From: Allomyces macrogynus ATCC 38327
Lineage: Eukaryota > Blastocladiomycota > Blastocladiomycetes > Blastocladiales > Blastocladiaceae
Direction: 5' to 3'
Assembly: GCA_000151295.1 (NCBI GenBank)
Contig: GG745362.1
Location: 490,146-554,145, forward strand
Length of the DNA: 64,000 nucleotides
Below the pieces are notes generated by a model. That model made no database searches, had not been told where the DNA came from, and saw nothing but the letters and a program-made list of their open reading frames with translations. Below, piece by piece: positions 48,342-60,115 of the stretch. Both the position numbers and the translations under genes were made by a program. Position 1 is the first letter of the stretch. The number at the start of each line of letters is the position of its first letter.

Positions 48342-49323
48342 CTATTCCCCGCGGGCCGCGCGCTGTGCCGCAACTTTAGCCACCAACGCCTGCCGCCTTT
48401 GCTCGCGCGCCGACTCGGCGAGCGAAGACCAGAACCGCGCGATCGCGGCGTCGTCGCGGCCATCGACGAGCGAGACGTGCGTTGATGCGGGGACGAAGCG
48501 AGTGGGGTCGACGGTTTCGGCGCGCAAGAGCGAGTGCAGGCACAGGTACTGCACGGGTTGCGAGATGTCGGCGAGGAGGGGCGGGATGATGGGTGCTGCT
48601 GCGTTTCTGTTCAGTTGCGCGCGTCAGTCGGTCAGTCGAGTCCCTCAGCAAGGAAATGGAATTCAGAGCATACCGCTGTGCGTCGAGCAAGTAGACGACG
48701 TGCGTTGCCGACGCCAACGCGCCCTTGGCCACCTTTTCCAACTACTCATCAGCCATCATCCACGGTCAGTCGAGGTTCCAACCCAATTCGCGCAAACCAA
48801 ATCGCATCCGTACCACGCCCTCAGTCTGCGAAAACACGCGCACGTCCCACTGGTCGGACGTCGCGCGATGGAACTCAATCTCGCGCCCGAGCCCCTGCTG
48901 CTCGAATTTCGCAGGCCGTAACACCGTATCGAGGACCACCATGAGCGCACCAAACGGCGCATCCGCGTCGCCGAGGATGACGACTTCTTCGGGTGGGGTC
49001 ACGAGTTTCGGGAACGCCCACGCGGCGAACCGTACCATCAGGTCGGCAACACTGCTGCGTGCGGCGGCGGGCGGGGTTGGCCGTGGTGCGGGCGCGGTCG
49101 CGGTCGCGGCAGTGTAGGGTGGTGGTGGGACATCATAGCTTGGGTTGATGGCCGTGGGATGGTCGCGAGCAGGGTCGGATTTCTGGTCGTTGTCGGGCGA
49201 GGTTGATGTGGATGGGTCCTTGACTGTGCTTGGCGCTGGCTCGGATTCCGGCGCGGACGGGGCCGGGGCGGCATCGGGCTGCGGGCTCGAGCTGGGGCTA
49301 GGGTCGGTGCTGCTCCTCGTCAT
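48342..49323 (-). CDS. Unrecognised 280-aa protein
   Basis: Minus-strand exons 48814-49323, 48674-48741 and 48342-48606 give 280 aa; introns have GTACGG and GTATGC donors, CTGAC-type branch motifs (one of them doubled) and TAG/CAG acceptors. The first ~100 residues are Ser/Pro/Ala-rich and probably disordered. The rest is a compact alternating hydrophobic pattern: EEVVILGDADAPFGALMVVL; WDVRVFSQTEGV; ATHVVYLLDAQR; PLLADISQPVQYLCLHSLL. It ends in a charged helix. The beta-alpha rhythm (VVILGD, VVYLLDAQ) resembles a Rossmann or GTPase-like fold, but there is no P-loop. I do not assign a function. Divergent from the SPX-EXS gene and convergent, 41 bp apart, with the 80-aa gene. Confidence 0.7.
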
Positions 49324-49874
49324 TGCCGGGAGTGCAGTGCGGGGGGCCACAGAGGGTCAAAATGGTGGAGAGAGAAGGACAGCGACGCCGGGGCGGCGCA
49401 AGAGAGCAAAATCTTGATCCAATCAGTGGCGAAATGAGGGCGAAAGAGAATCGTTGGGACCATCACGAGGCGTATTTTCCAACACATGGCAGTTACGACG
49501 CGATTTGTTTTTACGCCAACCGATGCAACGGTGCACCAATTTCCACTTCCACGACGACCTCACCGACCATCATCGCTATTCCAACAACGATCCCGCTCCG
49601 CTCACAAACTCTGCCCGCACGACTCGCGACACTCGTCATCTATCCGCAGGCCGCCGGCACTGCGCCCTTCCTGATCGCTTGCCAGCCGCGTCACCCTGAC
49701 GACAACCCTTCAACTTGCTCGCTCGACAACGAACTCGACTTGATCCCTCGCTCGCCCATTCTCTCTCCTCGCGCCCTCCCCGCCGCTGATCTCCAAGTAC
49801 TTCACGCCGCGCCCGCGCGCACCCAACTCGACTGAAGGAATAGACGACGCGCCCCTCGGCGCTCCCCTTTCACC
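49324..49874. promoter_or_regulatory. Divergent promoter region, 280-aa gene / SYG1
   Basis: 551 bp between divergent starts. C/A-rich leader-like sequence precedes ATG 49875; no coding signal. Confidence 0.35.
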
Positions 49875-52800
49875 ATGAAATTCGCCAAGAGTCTCGCGCA
49901 AGAAGCCGTGCCCGAATGGCGCGCAAAGTACCTCGACTACCGCGGCCTCAAGAAGAAAATCACCTTGATCCAGCATGAGCAAATCATTGCCGCGGGCGGG
50001 ACCATTCCGGCGTCGGCCGCCGTCTCGCGCAGCAATTCGCCCGACGGGTCCGCGCCCGCTCTCTCTCCACGCGGCCTCTCTCCACGCGGCCGGCCCGGTG
50101 CGCCCGACGAGTCGCTCGCATTGCTCGCGGAAGTGGATCCGGCCTCCACGACCGACGACGATCGCGGAATGACGCCCGCGGTGGCGGACGACGCGGCACG
50201 GGCGGCCCCGTCCCTGCACCAATCGCTGCACGCGCACTTTGCAAATGACGAAAAGACGGGAGGGCCGGCGCATGCGCACGTGCCGTTCCCGACGACCACT
50301 GCGTCATCCGCGGCCGCGTCGTCCGTCGCGAGTCTCGACTCGTCCCCGGCGACCCCCGCAAGAGGTCGTGGCGGTGCGGCCAAGTACGTCCTCGCGAACG
50401 CCGGTGGCGAAGACGCGTTGCAGGTGCTCGGGAGTCTCGGCAGCGATATGGACCAGGCGCTGATTCTCGACATGCACTTGGACAATGTGGCGGATGCGAC
50501 GGCGCATGCGAAATCGCGCGATCGCAGCCGGTCGGTCGTGCGGAAGTCGTCGTTCAGGTCGACGATTTCGGCGTACCGGCAGCGGCATCGTGCGGGGACG
50601 GTCATGGCGGGAGGTACGGCTGTTTGGACGGTGGAAGGGATACTGCGATGGGATGGCTGATGAATGACGGTGTCTGGTGGTCTGTGTAGTGGACGAACCG
50701 GTCGTGATTGGCGCGTTTGACGAGTTTCTCGAAACGCGCGGGCAAGCTGAAAAAGAGTTTTTCAAGATGCTCGATGCCGAACTGAGCAAGATCGACACGT
50801 TCTACAACGGTTCATGCGTCGACTCTTGGCCTCTTTATCATAAAAAACTAACCCGTTGCGCTGTGAACGCAGAGCAAAGGCAAGTCCAGCTTGACACCAT
50901 GTCCAAGATCAAGCAGCAGATTGCCATGCAACGACAAGAGCGCAATTCTCTCGAGGCAGCGCTCACGACCGAGGTTAGTCGACTGTCACCAGTTTTGAGG
51001 GGTTTCTAGGCTCTCAAGCTCACTCTGACGTGCGCTTCTCTGTCCAGCCCGTCGTCCTCCGATTCCTGCACTCGGCCCCGGTCAGCCCGTCGACCATGAT
51101 CCGGAAAAAGGTCCTCCGCGACGCCATGCTCGAGTTCTACCGTGGCCTGCTGTTGTTGCGTAATTATCAGGTTCGATCGTGGTACTTGCCTCCTACCGCG
51201 TTCCCACCACCCATGGACGCCTGTTCTCCGTCGCTGACGCCCCCCTCCACCTGCGCTCTAGATTCTCAACTTCACGGGGTGCTTCAAGATCCTAAAGAAG
51301 TTTTCCAAGACGGCGCACTGGCAGGCGTCGCGGCCGTACATGACCGACCGCAAGCCGCTGCTCAAGTGGGACCAGGACCGGACCGTGCGCGACCTGCTCA
51401 AGGAAACCGAAAACCTCTACTGCGAGTTTTTCGCCAACGGGCGCCGGCAAGTCGGCATGAAACAGCTGCGGTTACCCGACAAGCGCAAGGTCACCTACCA
51501 GGAAGTAACGTGGACGAGCGGGTTTTTCTTGGGGGCCGGGCTGTGCCTGTTGATTCAGTGCATTGTCGTGAGTGCGTTGTTGCTCTCTTTCCACCTATTT
51601 TTCTCGCTTGTCCGCCCGTGCTCACATCCTCTTGAACCCGCACACTAGTCATCAAGGGCGAGACCTACAACGCGCCGCACTTTATCCCAATGGTGCAAGT
51701 CTACTCGGGCCTACTGATGCCGATCGTGTTCGCGATGCTTTTTGTCGGTTGCCTGTCGATGTGGTCGATTCACGGCGTCAACTACGCCTTCATTTTCGAA
51801 TTCGATTCGCGCGACCATATCCACTATCTCGAATTTCTCTCGTTGCCGTCGCTGCTCTTCTTCACGTGGAGCCTGTTCGTGTTCCTGACGCTGAGTCCCT
51901 ACAGTGCCGATCTCGGCATGTCGCCGCTCGTGCTTCCCGTCGTGTTCTCGGCGGTGATTGTGGCCCTGTTTGCGAACCCGTTGCCCGTCATGTACCGCGG
52001 CGCGCGGTACTGGTTGATTCGGACGCTGGTACGTTTTCCGCGGCAACATGCTTCTGAGGTTCGGTGCGCGTCCAACAATTCACCCTCTTTTCTTTGCGGT
52101 TCTAGACGCGCATCGTGCTCTCGCCGTTCCACAAAATCTACTTCCGCGACTTTTTCCTGACCGACATTCTGTGCTCGCTCACCTTCTCGTTGACCTCGCT
52201 GCCGCTCTTCTTCTGCGTGTCATTCCGGCAACAAGAGACCTGCGACACCTCGACCTCCCTCTTCACTCTGGCCTTCGCGCTCGTCCCACTCGTCCTGCGG
52301 TTCGTCCAATGTCTGCGGCGCACCTACGACTCGGGCCACTTACACCCGCACATGACGAACGCCGTCAAGTACGCGCTCTCGTCGGCCGTCGTGGTGGCCA
52401 GTTTCCACTGGCGCGCGACGCAGTTGAATGCCTGGTTTTACCTGTGGATCGGGATCTCGTGTGCGGCGACCATGTACGCGATCGCGTGGGATACCGTGTT
52501 TGATTGGGGTCTGTTGCAAAGGGGCGCGCGGGGTCTGAGGGCGGATAAGATTTTCCCAGAGTGGTGGTATTATGCGGCGATGGTGGTGAATGTCGTGTTG
52601 CGCGCATCGTGGGTCATGGTACGCGCCGTTTCTCCCTCTCCTTGCTTCGACCGGTTCGAGTTTGCTGACCGTGATGGATGGATGTAGCTCGTGTCGCCCG
52701 GCCACTGGCTCCCGACCCTGCCCGTCTTCACGCTCACCATGGTCTCGGCGTTACTTGAAGTCGTGCGGCGAGTCATCTGGTGCCTGTTCCGCATGGAGAA

Positions 52801-52945
52801 CGAACATGTCTCGAATTGCGGCCAGTTCCGCGCAACCAAGGAGATTCCCTTACCGCGCGCGCCGCACACGCATGATCATGACGAGGACGACGTGCATGGT
52901 GGGCATCCGGGGACCGGTGGCGTCGGCGTGAATGCGCATGTGTGA
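49875..52945 (+). CDS. SYG1: SPX-EXS protein (SYG1/XPR1-type phosphate exporter/sensor)
   Basis: Exons 49875-50613, 50690-50809, 50873-50973, 51048-51170, 51262-51567, 51657-52028, 52106-52618 and 52688-52945 give 843 aa. The SPX domain starts MKFAKSLAQEAVPEWR - YLDYRGLKKKI (lysines that bind inositol pyrophosphates). It is interrupted by a ~200-residue low-complexity insert and resumes at GAFDEFLETRG, ELSKIDTFY and LLRNYQ-ILNFTGCFKILKKF. Several transmembrane helices follow. The EXS domain shows FHKIYFRDFFLTD, HPHMTNAVKYALS and RRVIWCLFRMENEH. XPR1 exports phosphate; Syg1 is its yeast relative. The sixth exon's acceptor (51654-51656, AAG) is the least certain. The second intron (50810-50872) is 63 nt and stop-free. 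All other phases agree. Confidence 0.93.
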
Positions 52946-53161
52946 GTCGAGAATTGGAGAAAGGATGACGGGGGTGGTGGGGGTAGGGAGTTGTCTTTTT
53001 GCCGTTGTTCGTTGGGAGTGTTTGCACAATTCCGGGGCATTGGCGCGCGCGGTGCGCGTCGTGCGTGCGTGCGTTTGGGATGGGGTGGAGCGACAGATGC
53101 CACTACTTGATAAATCATCAGTATTCCATCACATTTCATTCGCAATCTCCGGCTCGCTCCC

Positions 53162-55260
53162 TTACCGCGCGAGCGGCGACAACGGCGACGCCAACACCTC
53201 GTTCGACTCAGCCACCGGCGGCGGTGCGACCTCCACCGAATCGCGGTACATCGGGTGCGCTGCGGCCAAGATCCGCACCGGCAGCGTACACGAAAACACG
53301 TCCACTTCCACCTCGGGCTGCGCAACGAGCGCGGCCGATCGCGCGGTACCGTGCGCAAGCGTGAACAGCGACCGGTCCCGCGCCCGCCGGGTGAGGAGTT
53401 CCACGCGCAGGTGGTGGTGCAGGGCGACTACGAGCGCGGCACGGGGTGAGTTGGTGGGAATGGGGAAGAATTGGGGCGAATGGGTGCGTACTCCCGGACG
53501 TGGCGAACGTCGGCGTCGCCGACTCCGGAACCACAAGCTCGAACGGCCAGACAGCCAAGTTCTGCACGGCTTCGTGCACGCGCGAGAGAACGCGTGTCGT
53601 GAGCGCGTGCGTTTGCGTGGCCGGGCGCACGGAGAGACTGGATGCGACGTCTTCGTAGGATTCGAGGAAGATGGAGACCTGGCAGGTGCGCAGTCAGCCA
53701 GGCGAAATCGCGAGGTAGGGGGGTGGAAGTGGGGGTCACACACACCTGGTGCGTAGCCGCATCGGCGTCGCGGAAATCGACAATGCCTGAAATCACGTCG
53801 CCGAGCCGGTGTGCCGTCCGGCGGAGCTTGAGTTTGGCGACGCGCGTGTCGTTGCGGGAAATGTCGAAGACGACTGTGAAGATAAAACATCTTTGGTGAG
53901 CGATCCGCACCGCCGATCAGGGTGGACGCGAGAGAGGAAAGCGTACCCGATGGCGCCTGCAACAAGAACGTTTGAACCTTGCGCACCCACTGGCCATGAA
54001 TCACCTTACTCCCCACCCCATTTCCTCTTGGCGGAGTCGCCGGACTCAGCGGCGTTCTCATCCCCGCCGCTGACGCACCACTCGCCCTCCTCGTCCCCGG
54101 TGCCGACGGCGACCCGACCCCCTCGTCCTCCACCTCATCGCACGCCTCGTCAAGCGTCTTCAAGAAATCCACAATCTCGTCGTGCGACTTACTCGACGTC
54201 ATCCCCCTTGCCGCGGGCTCCTTCACGACCGCCTGCTGCAAGTCGACAACGTCGGCCGTATCGCGCGCGTGCACGATCGGGTTGAGCAGGTCGTGCACGG
54301 GGGATTGACCGTCGTCTTCGAGTGCGGAAAAGACGCGGAACGGCGCGTGGAGAAGGATGGGCGCGTGGTGCCGCGGCTGGATGTGGATGACGAGCCGGTA
54401 GGTGACGCGGAAGAGTTTGCCGCGGTGGGTCGGGGGTAGAGAAAGCGGGAGGAGCGTGCGGAAGGTGAAGGAGCGCGCGTCGCCCGGGCGAAGACGGAGG
54501 TCGACGAAGAGGAGCGAGTGCGCGGAGATGAAGAGCGGGTACTCTACGAGTGGTGGGTCGTGAGCGGATGCACGCGTAGCGCGAGTCGAGAAATGAATGG
54601 TTCGCGTACCGTTGCCCGCGTACAGCACGGCCACGGCGGTTGCAGTCGCCTTGCGCATCCCGTAAAACACGGTGGGCTGCACGTACTGCGCATCGACGGC
54701 AAACACGCCGACCACCTGGACGCGGCCGAGCAACAAGTGCACCGTGTCGTCGGTGGGTGCGGTAATGGCCAAATTTGGCGTCGATCGCGACAGTGCTGCC
54801 GCCGACCCGCGTCGCGACGTGAACCCCGTGACAAACGATAGGATCGACGAGGCCACATCGCTTGATCGGCGTGGTGCTCCCGAGGGCGCGTCGGTCGCGA
54901 GTGACGCCGTCGATTCGCGGCGGCCAAGTCGCGCCAGAGGGGGAGCAGCCGCGCCGGAGACGAACGTGGCGGCGGTACTGTGTCGGTCGTGGTCCGCGGG
55001 CGCGTCGTTGTCAAGGGTCGCGGTGCTGGGCGGCGCGCGAGCGGCTTGCTGGGCAAGAAGAAGCGCCTTGTCAGCGTTCGCGTCGTCGCGGTGGCGGCAG
55101 TGACGCGATACGGCGTACCGGCGGCGGCGACGTGCGCGATTTTGATGGTGGCAGAGAGCGTTTCGCCGGCAAAGCATACAGCGCGGTGGTCAAGATGCAC
55201 GGAGACGAGGCACGGTGGTGGTGGGCCAGCAGCGGCGGCCGTGCCGTTGGTCGAGGCCAT
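53162..55260 (-). CDS. RGP1: Rgp1-like subunit of the Ric1-Rgp1 Rab-GEF complex (arrestin-like fold)
   Basis: Minus-strand. ATG 55260 opens with CLVSVHLDHRAVCFAGETLS, the arrestin-N-like start of Rgp1. The frame then shifts through an unresolved junction near 55077-55130. Certain exons follow: ~55077-54610, 54543-53947, 53873-53746, 53678-53492 and 53427-53162. Conserved blocks: LGRVQVVGVFAVDAQY; LFISAHSLLFVDLRL; LPPTHRGKLFRVTYRLVI; PFRVF; RRTAHRLGDVISGIVDF; VSIFLESYEDV; WPFELVVPESATPTF; LPVRILAA. Order and spacing match human RGP1. With Ric1 it activates the Golgi Rab6/Ypt6 in retrograde traffic. A ~200-residue Ser/Ala-rich insert separates the first blocks. A base error or an atypical intron could explain the first junction. 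Confidence 0.85.
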
Positions 55261-55707
55261 GAGCGTGTTTGCCACTTGGTCCTTGGTCGGGGCGAGAACG
55301 CGTCGGATCGGTGCGGTGCGCGGGCGCGGCGCGAGTGCGGCAAGTTGCGCGTGCTGTTGGTCGTGCTGGCGGCGGTGGTGCGACGGGGCCGTCCATGATG
55401 GCGGGCGCAACGGCGTCCACGGCGCCAGCCGATCTGTCGAGCGTGAGGAGCCGCTGGCTCCTCGACTGACAAACGTCGCCACATTGCTTTGCTTCGTGCA
55501 TCAGGACGTCCGCCGCGACCTCTTCGTCAAGAGCACCCCCTGACCACCGCGCACGGACTGCACCTGCTGCATTCCAGCGTCAGCACCGCACCGGGCTCAG
55601 CGCAAGTGATCCGGCCACCAGCAACCGACTGTGGACCTCGCACCAGCACGAAACCGTCCTCAACCGCGCCACGCCACTTTGGATCAACGTCACGACCAGT
55701 TCGCACC
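55261..55707. promoter_or_regulatory. Divergent promoter region, RGP1 / YOS1
   Basis: 447 bp between two divergent membrane-traffic genes; no coding signal. Confidence 0.4.
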
Positions 55708-56177
55708 ATGTTCTCGCTCGGCAGTCTCTTCCTCGTCGGCCTGCTGCTCGTCAATGCCATTGCTGTCCTGAGCGAGGAGCGCTTCTTGGCACGAAGTATG
55801 TGCCGACGGCCTACTTGATCGTCACCAATCACTCAGCCCTCGCACGCCTGTTCTTGACGTGGCTGACCGACCCGATACGCGTTTCGTTTTCCGAATAGTC
55901 GGATGGGGGCCGCAATCCGTCTACGGCGACTTCGGCCAGCAGCACCCGCCAGGAAACCACATGCAGATGCAGCCCCAAGGATCCGACTCGTCCGTCAAGG
56001 CCAAGCTGATTGGGCTCATGTCGGCCGTGCGCACGCTCATGCGATGTACGGACGTTCCCGTACTCTTTTCGGGCACGAGCACGGGCACTGACGCTGTCGA
56101 CCCTCTCCATCCGCCCACCAGTGCCGCTGATTGCCATCAACACCGTCGCCATCGTCTACATGCTGCTGCTCGGATAG
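55708..56177 (+). CDS. YOS1: Yos1/IER3IP1, small ER-Golgi transport protein
   Basis: Exons 55708-55795, 55899-56045 and 56122-56177 give 96 aa. It begins MFSLGSLFLVGLLLVNAIAV, an N-terminal membrane helix, followed by LSEERFLARIGWG across the first splice. The Gly/Gln-rich loop holds IGLMSAVRTLMRLPLIAIN, and the end is the second helix NTVAIVYMLLLG. This is the complete Yos1/IER3IP1 pattern and length. In yeast Yos1 works with Yip1 and Yif1 in COPII-vesicle traffic. Both introns carry CTGAC (GGCTGAC, CACTGAC). The three short exons hide this gene from simple frame scans. Confidence 0.95.
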
Positions 56178-56577
56178 TCGAGTGTGGAAACGCGTGCGCG
56201 TGCTCGTCGAGTCTTGTAAATAGAACCCCGTACTTTTTTTTGATTGTCGATTTCGAACGCGCCGGTGGTCAAGTCGTTCCGTTGGTTTGTGGCCTTCTGT
56301 TCGTGCTCGCATTCTTCTTGTTCGCTCACGGTCAATATGCTGTTGCGTCTGCTTCCGCCGACGCCATGGACGCATCCCGCTCATGTCGTATTATCTCTGC
56401 CACATTGCGCTTGGCAAATGCTGACGCGCGACCCGTGCGGGAGCCCATTCCAACATGACTGGCCCTGTCCGCCTGCCAAGTGACACGACACCAACACAAA
56501 CGCATGTCCAAAAAAAAAACATTGCAAGTCGAGCAACGACGCTCGCCTCCTTCCATCCAAGACTATTCCTACAAACC
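56178..56577. other. Convergent spacer, YOS1 / PAQR gene
   Basis: 400 bp of shared 3' flank with T-rich (56235-56243) and A-rich (56510-56519) runs. No gene seen. Confidence 0.45.
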
Positions 56578-57919
56578 TCACGCAATCGGACACGCCTGCT
56601 CGACACGCCACGTCATCAGTTCCACCGCCGAATATGCGTGCACGCACGCAGCCGCGACCACAAAACAATGCCAAATCTGATGGGAATGCCCGAAATAATC
56701 AAACCTGCCCGGCCACCACCGTTCGGGCACCTTCGACGCGTAGATCGTCGCGCCCACAATATACGTCCCGCCCATGACAAACCACCCGTACATGGCCCAC
56801 CACGGCATGTCCGTCGGGACCCCGTGCTTGAAGACAAAGTGGAAAATGGGCACACCGGACAGAATCCCGGAGGCGACGTAGATGATCGTGCGCCAGACGC
56901 GGAACCGTGAGGTCGCCCAGATGGCAAAGTAGGGCCCGACGATCCCGACAAAGGAGACGGAAAGGAGGAGCGTCAGGTAGATCGTGCGCAGGAGAGGATC
57001 GCACGCGAGGACGTAGTAGGTGACGAGCGTCGCGGACCCGCAGATGAGGATGGAAATGCCTTTTGGAGAAACCACAGGTTAGATGAGCCGCGAGAAATGG
57101 TGGACATGCTCACAGGAAATCACGCAAACGCACCTGCATAATCGAGGCATCCGAACCGCACGTAGGCGTCGCGGTTATTGCAATAATGCGTGTGGAACAG
57201 CGTACTGCGGAACCGCAAACCACAAGTGAGATCACCACCGCACCACGAACCACAAACACGCCAAAAGAGAGAACATACCTGAACAAGAAGCACGCACACG
57301 CCGACGCCAAAAACCCGCCAAACACGACATGGTCCCAAACGCCCGCCTGGCTCGGCAAGAACAGGGTCGTCGACGCCATGAGCGCGACAAACATGAGCAG
57401 CCCCAAGAAATGCGTCCAGATATTGCCCGTCTCGTTGTGCACAAACAGCATCGACGCCCACGACTCGGTGAACGAGTAGGACGCGCGGTAGCCCGTGTGA
57501 ATGTACTCGTTGTCCTGCAAATAGTGCGGGACCTGCTCGTAGCGGTACCTGGGAGTCGGTACACACGCGCGTCAGCTGAAATCCTCGGAAATGGGCACGG
57601 CGAGAGGGTGCACGACGTACGTGCGCAGTTTCCGCGACGTCCACCAGGCCGAGACGAGCGTTGGTTTCCCCGTGGGCGCATCGACGGGTTCGACGGGGGT
57701 GGTGCTGATAGTCGACGCGCGGTGCGATGCGAGATGCGACTCGACCGTATGCGCGCGCACGGCCTCGCCGGATGCCGACGTCGCGGACGAGGTCACAGTG
57801 GACACGCTCGCCCGTCGGTCAGTCTCGTCGTCGGCGACTGCAGAGTCGGTGCTGGATGGTGCGGCCGTGCGCGGGCGCTGCCGCAGCTCGCCAAGCGAGG
57901 GCGAGTCGACGCGCGACAT
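56578..57919 (-). CDS. PAQR-family receptor (adiponectin receptor / Izh-like)
   Basis: Minus-strand exons 57621-57919, 57279-57548, 57134-57204 and 56578-57059 give 373 aa. The ~100-residue cytosolic start is Ser/Thr-rich. Then comes YRYEQVPHYLQDNEYIHTGY, the conserved entry to the domain, and seven predicted membrane helices. The zinc-site motifs are present: SFTESWASMLFVHNETGNIW, FHTHYC after helix 2, and HSHQIWHCFVV near the end. These three His-containing motifs define the hydrolase-like active site of PAQR proteins, which act as receptors or ceramidases; yeast Izh proteins influence zinc and lipid balance. Length is normal. All introns are 72-74 nt with CTGAC or similar. Confidence 0.93.
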
Positions 57920-58729
57920 GGTGGTGGCGGAGCGCAATGGAGCGAGAATGAGCGAGTCGCGAGTGCGGAGAGCGGGAGCAGCGGTTCACGGGCAAGCCTG
58001 CAGAGGGTCGGGATTTATGTCCTGGAGCTGGCACGTCGAGCGTCGAGCAAGCAAATGGGGGCAGGCACAACTTGTTGGCGAGTCCGTTGGCAGCAACAGC
58101 AAGGGCGCGGCAGGCACTTGGTTGCTGGCAGCGAATGCTGGAAGTTGACGTCGTTGCTGAAGACTGGCTTGACAACCGACAACCGTCGGAACGGACGTTG
58201 CGGTGGAGGAGAGAGAGCGCGATTGCGCCGGCGGGCACGGGCATGGACTGGTGAACGCTGGCATGGTGCCATGTTGCGGATGCGAGCAGTTTGGCGCGCG
58301 GCGAGGTTGGTGCTGTTGGCGTGGATGATGGAGGATTGATCAGCTCAGCTCAGCTCAGCTCAGTAGCGGAAATAGCTTTTGGGCCAGCCGTGCGCCCAGC
58401 TTGGGGCCCGACATGGCCGGAAGCGGCGTGCCGTTGGCGGTCAGTGGGGCACATCGCCAGTTTTCACGGCCAAGCTTCCGCTCCTTGGCGCATCGTCCTG
58501 TTACGATACTTACGTCGTGACCGCGTAAATCATCGCTTCCCACGCAGGCGATTCTGCGAACTCGACCACACACAACGCGCCAGCGCACTCGACCTGATCG
58601 ACATCCTCGCGCGCGCACCATCAGCATCACGACCTCCGCGACGACGACCGCCCGCAATGGACTCGCACGCGCCCGTTCCCCGTTCACGACACCGCTGCCT
58701 ACTTGGCCAATGATCCGCAGCAACATGGC
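57920..58729. other. Upstream region of the PAQR gene; CAGCT microsatellite
   Basis: No gene recognised. CAGCT is repeated four times at 58341-58360. Confidence 0.5.
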
Positions 58730-60115
58730 CAAGCGATTTGCAACCGATTTCCCTCCAGTCCCGCGACGCCTTCTTCCCGCACGTTGTGAACCTGGAATCG
58801 GGCACGCTCGTTTTATACTTGTCCTCGCCCTTGGACGCGCTCCGCTTGCGGTCGACTTGTCGGGCCTTGACGCTCAACACGACATTCTCCGCTGTGCCTT
58901 TGCCGTGAATTCCAACCCGCCGAACGCGCGAGTTTCTGGCCGCGTTCACCGACGAGGTCGAATTGCTTGATTTGGATCACTGCTCTCCCAGTCGCACCTA
59001 CTACTTGCTCTGGCACGTTGCCGCTGTGGACGCGATGTCCATTTTTGTGTCAAAGGACGATCTCGATTCATGCCACACCAGACTTTGTATTGGTCAGTCA
59101 CCACTTCAGCGCGCTCTCAGCACTCACACTGGACACCCACGAAATACTGAACATAACGGATTTCGATCATCTCCCACGGTTGCAGTCCGTCACCTTTTGT
59201 CACTTGCGGTTGTCCGACACTGTGCTTCATCGTCTGAATGAGACGCACTTTCCTGCTGCACCTAACCGCTTGCAGCTCCAATAACTGATCATCGACCGAT
59301 ACGATTTGGGTCCCAACTCCATGAAGTCGTTTCTGACCAATGCTTACCTCAATGTGCGCGCACTCGAACTGGCCCATCAATTTCTTGAAGCCATGACTTT
59401 TCCTCCTGCGCATGAGCCCACAGGCATGCTGCAGAACCTGACGCTGCGCACGGTTTGCTTGTCACGGACACATGATCAGTGGTGCAGGACGCTCCTGCTG
59501 TCACAGCTCACGCATCTCAATCATCCACTTGCCCCTACCATGGACCGATATCCAGGTCGTCATTGCTCACCCGCGTTGCAGTGGGTGGCCATTGCGCCCA
59601 TTGGTCACAGTATGGGCCGATGGTTGATTTTGTCCAACTTGCCATCCCATGTGCCAGGGGGCGAATCGGCCTTGGGTAACCACAACTTTTGCATGGCCAT
59701 CCATGTCGTGCAGATGCAGAACCCACCAACGCTCGTTTCGATGCAGTTTCATGTGAAAACTCGCGGCTTGCTGAAGAATTGCACGTGGATGGAAGTGCAA
59801 TATCATATCGGTGGTCCGCACATGCTGATGCAGCAGTCGATGCACTGTGCACCGCCATTGTCTTCGCCCATGGCCTGTGTGCTGGACGATGATCTATATC
59901 GTATTGAGAAGTCGGTCGTCGTTGAAATCGGGCGTCGGAAACTGGACCGGATTTGGAAAGAGCAGCTGGTGTATGATGCAGAGTGGGACGCGTGCATTAC
60001 TTTGGGCGAGGTGGCGCAGCTACAGGGCACAGTGGATGCAGTTGGTGAAGAGGCAATCGAGTTGAGAACGGTTTGGTTGCGATATTGGGTGCAAGTCGTG
60101 CGTCGTCACATTTGA
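58730..60115 (+). pseudogene. Probable decayed F-box/LRR-like gene
   Basis: An F-box-like stretch LYLSSPLDALRLRSTCRALT (58813-58872) ends in a stop. Related-looking sequence then continues in other frames: EFLAAFTDEVELLDLDHC (~58930-58985), LTLDTHEILNITDFDHLPRL (~59125-59185), and finally an open 59321-60115 frame (265 aa from ATG) with NVRALELAHQF and LQNLTLRTVCLS. The leucine pattern (LxxLxLxxx) suggests leucine-rich repeats. Stops and frame changes between segments indicate decay, unless unrecognised introns join them. I know of no exact family; the assignment rests on the F-box-like and LRR-like patterns only. Confidence 0.4.
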
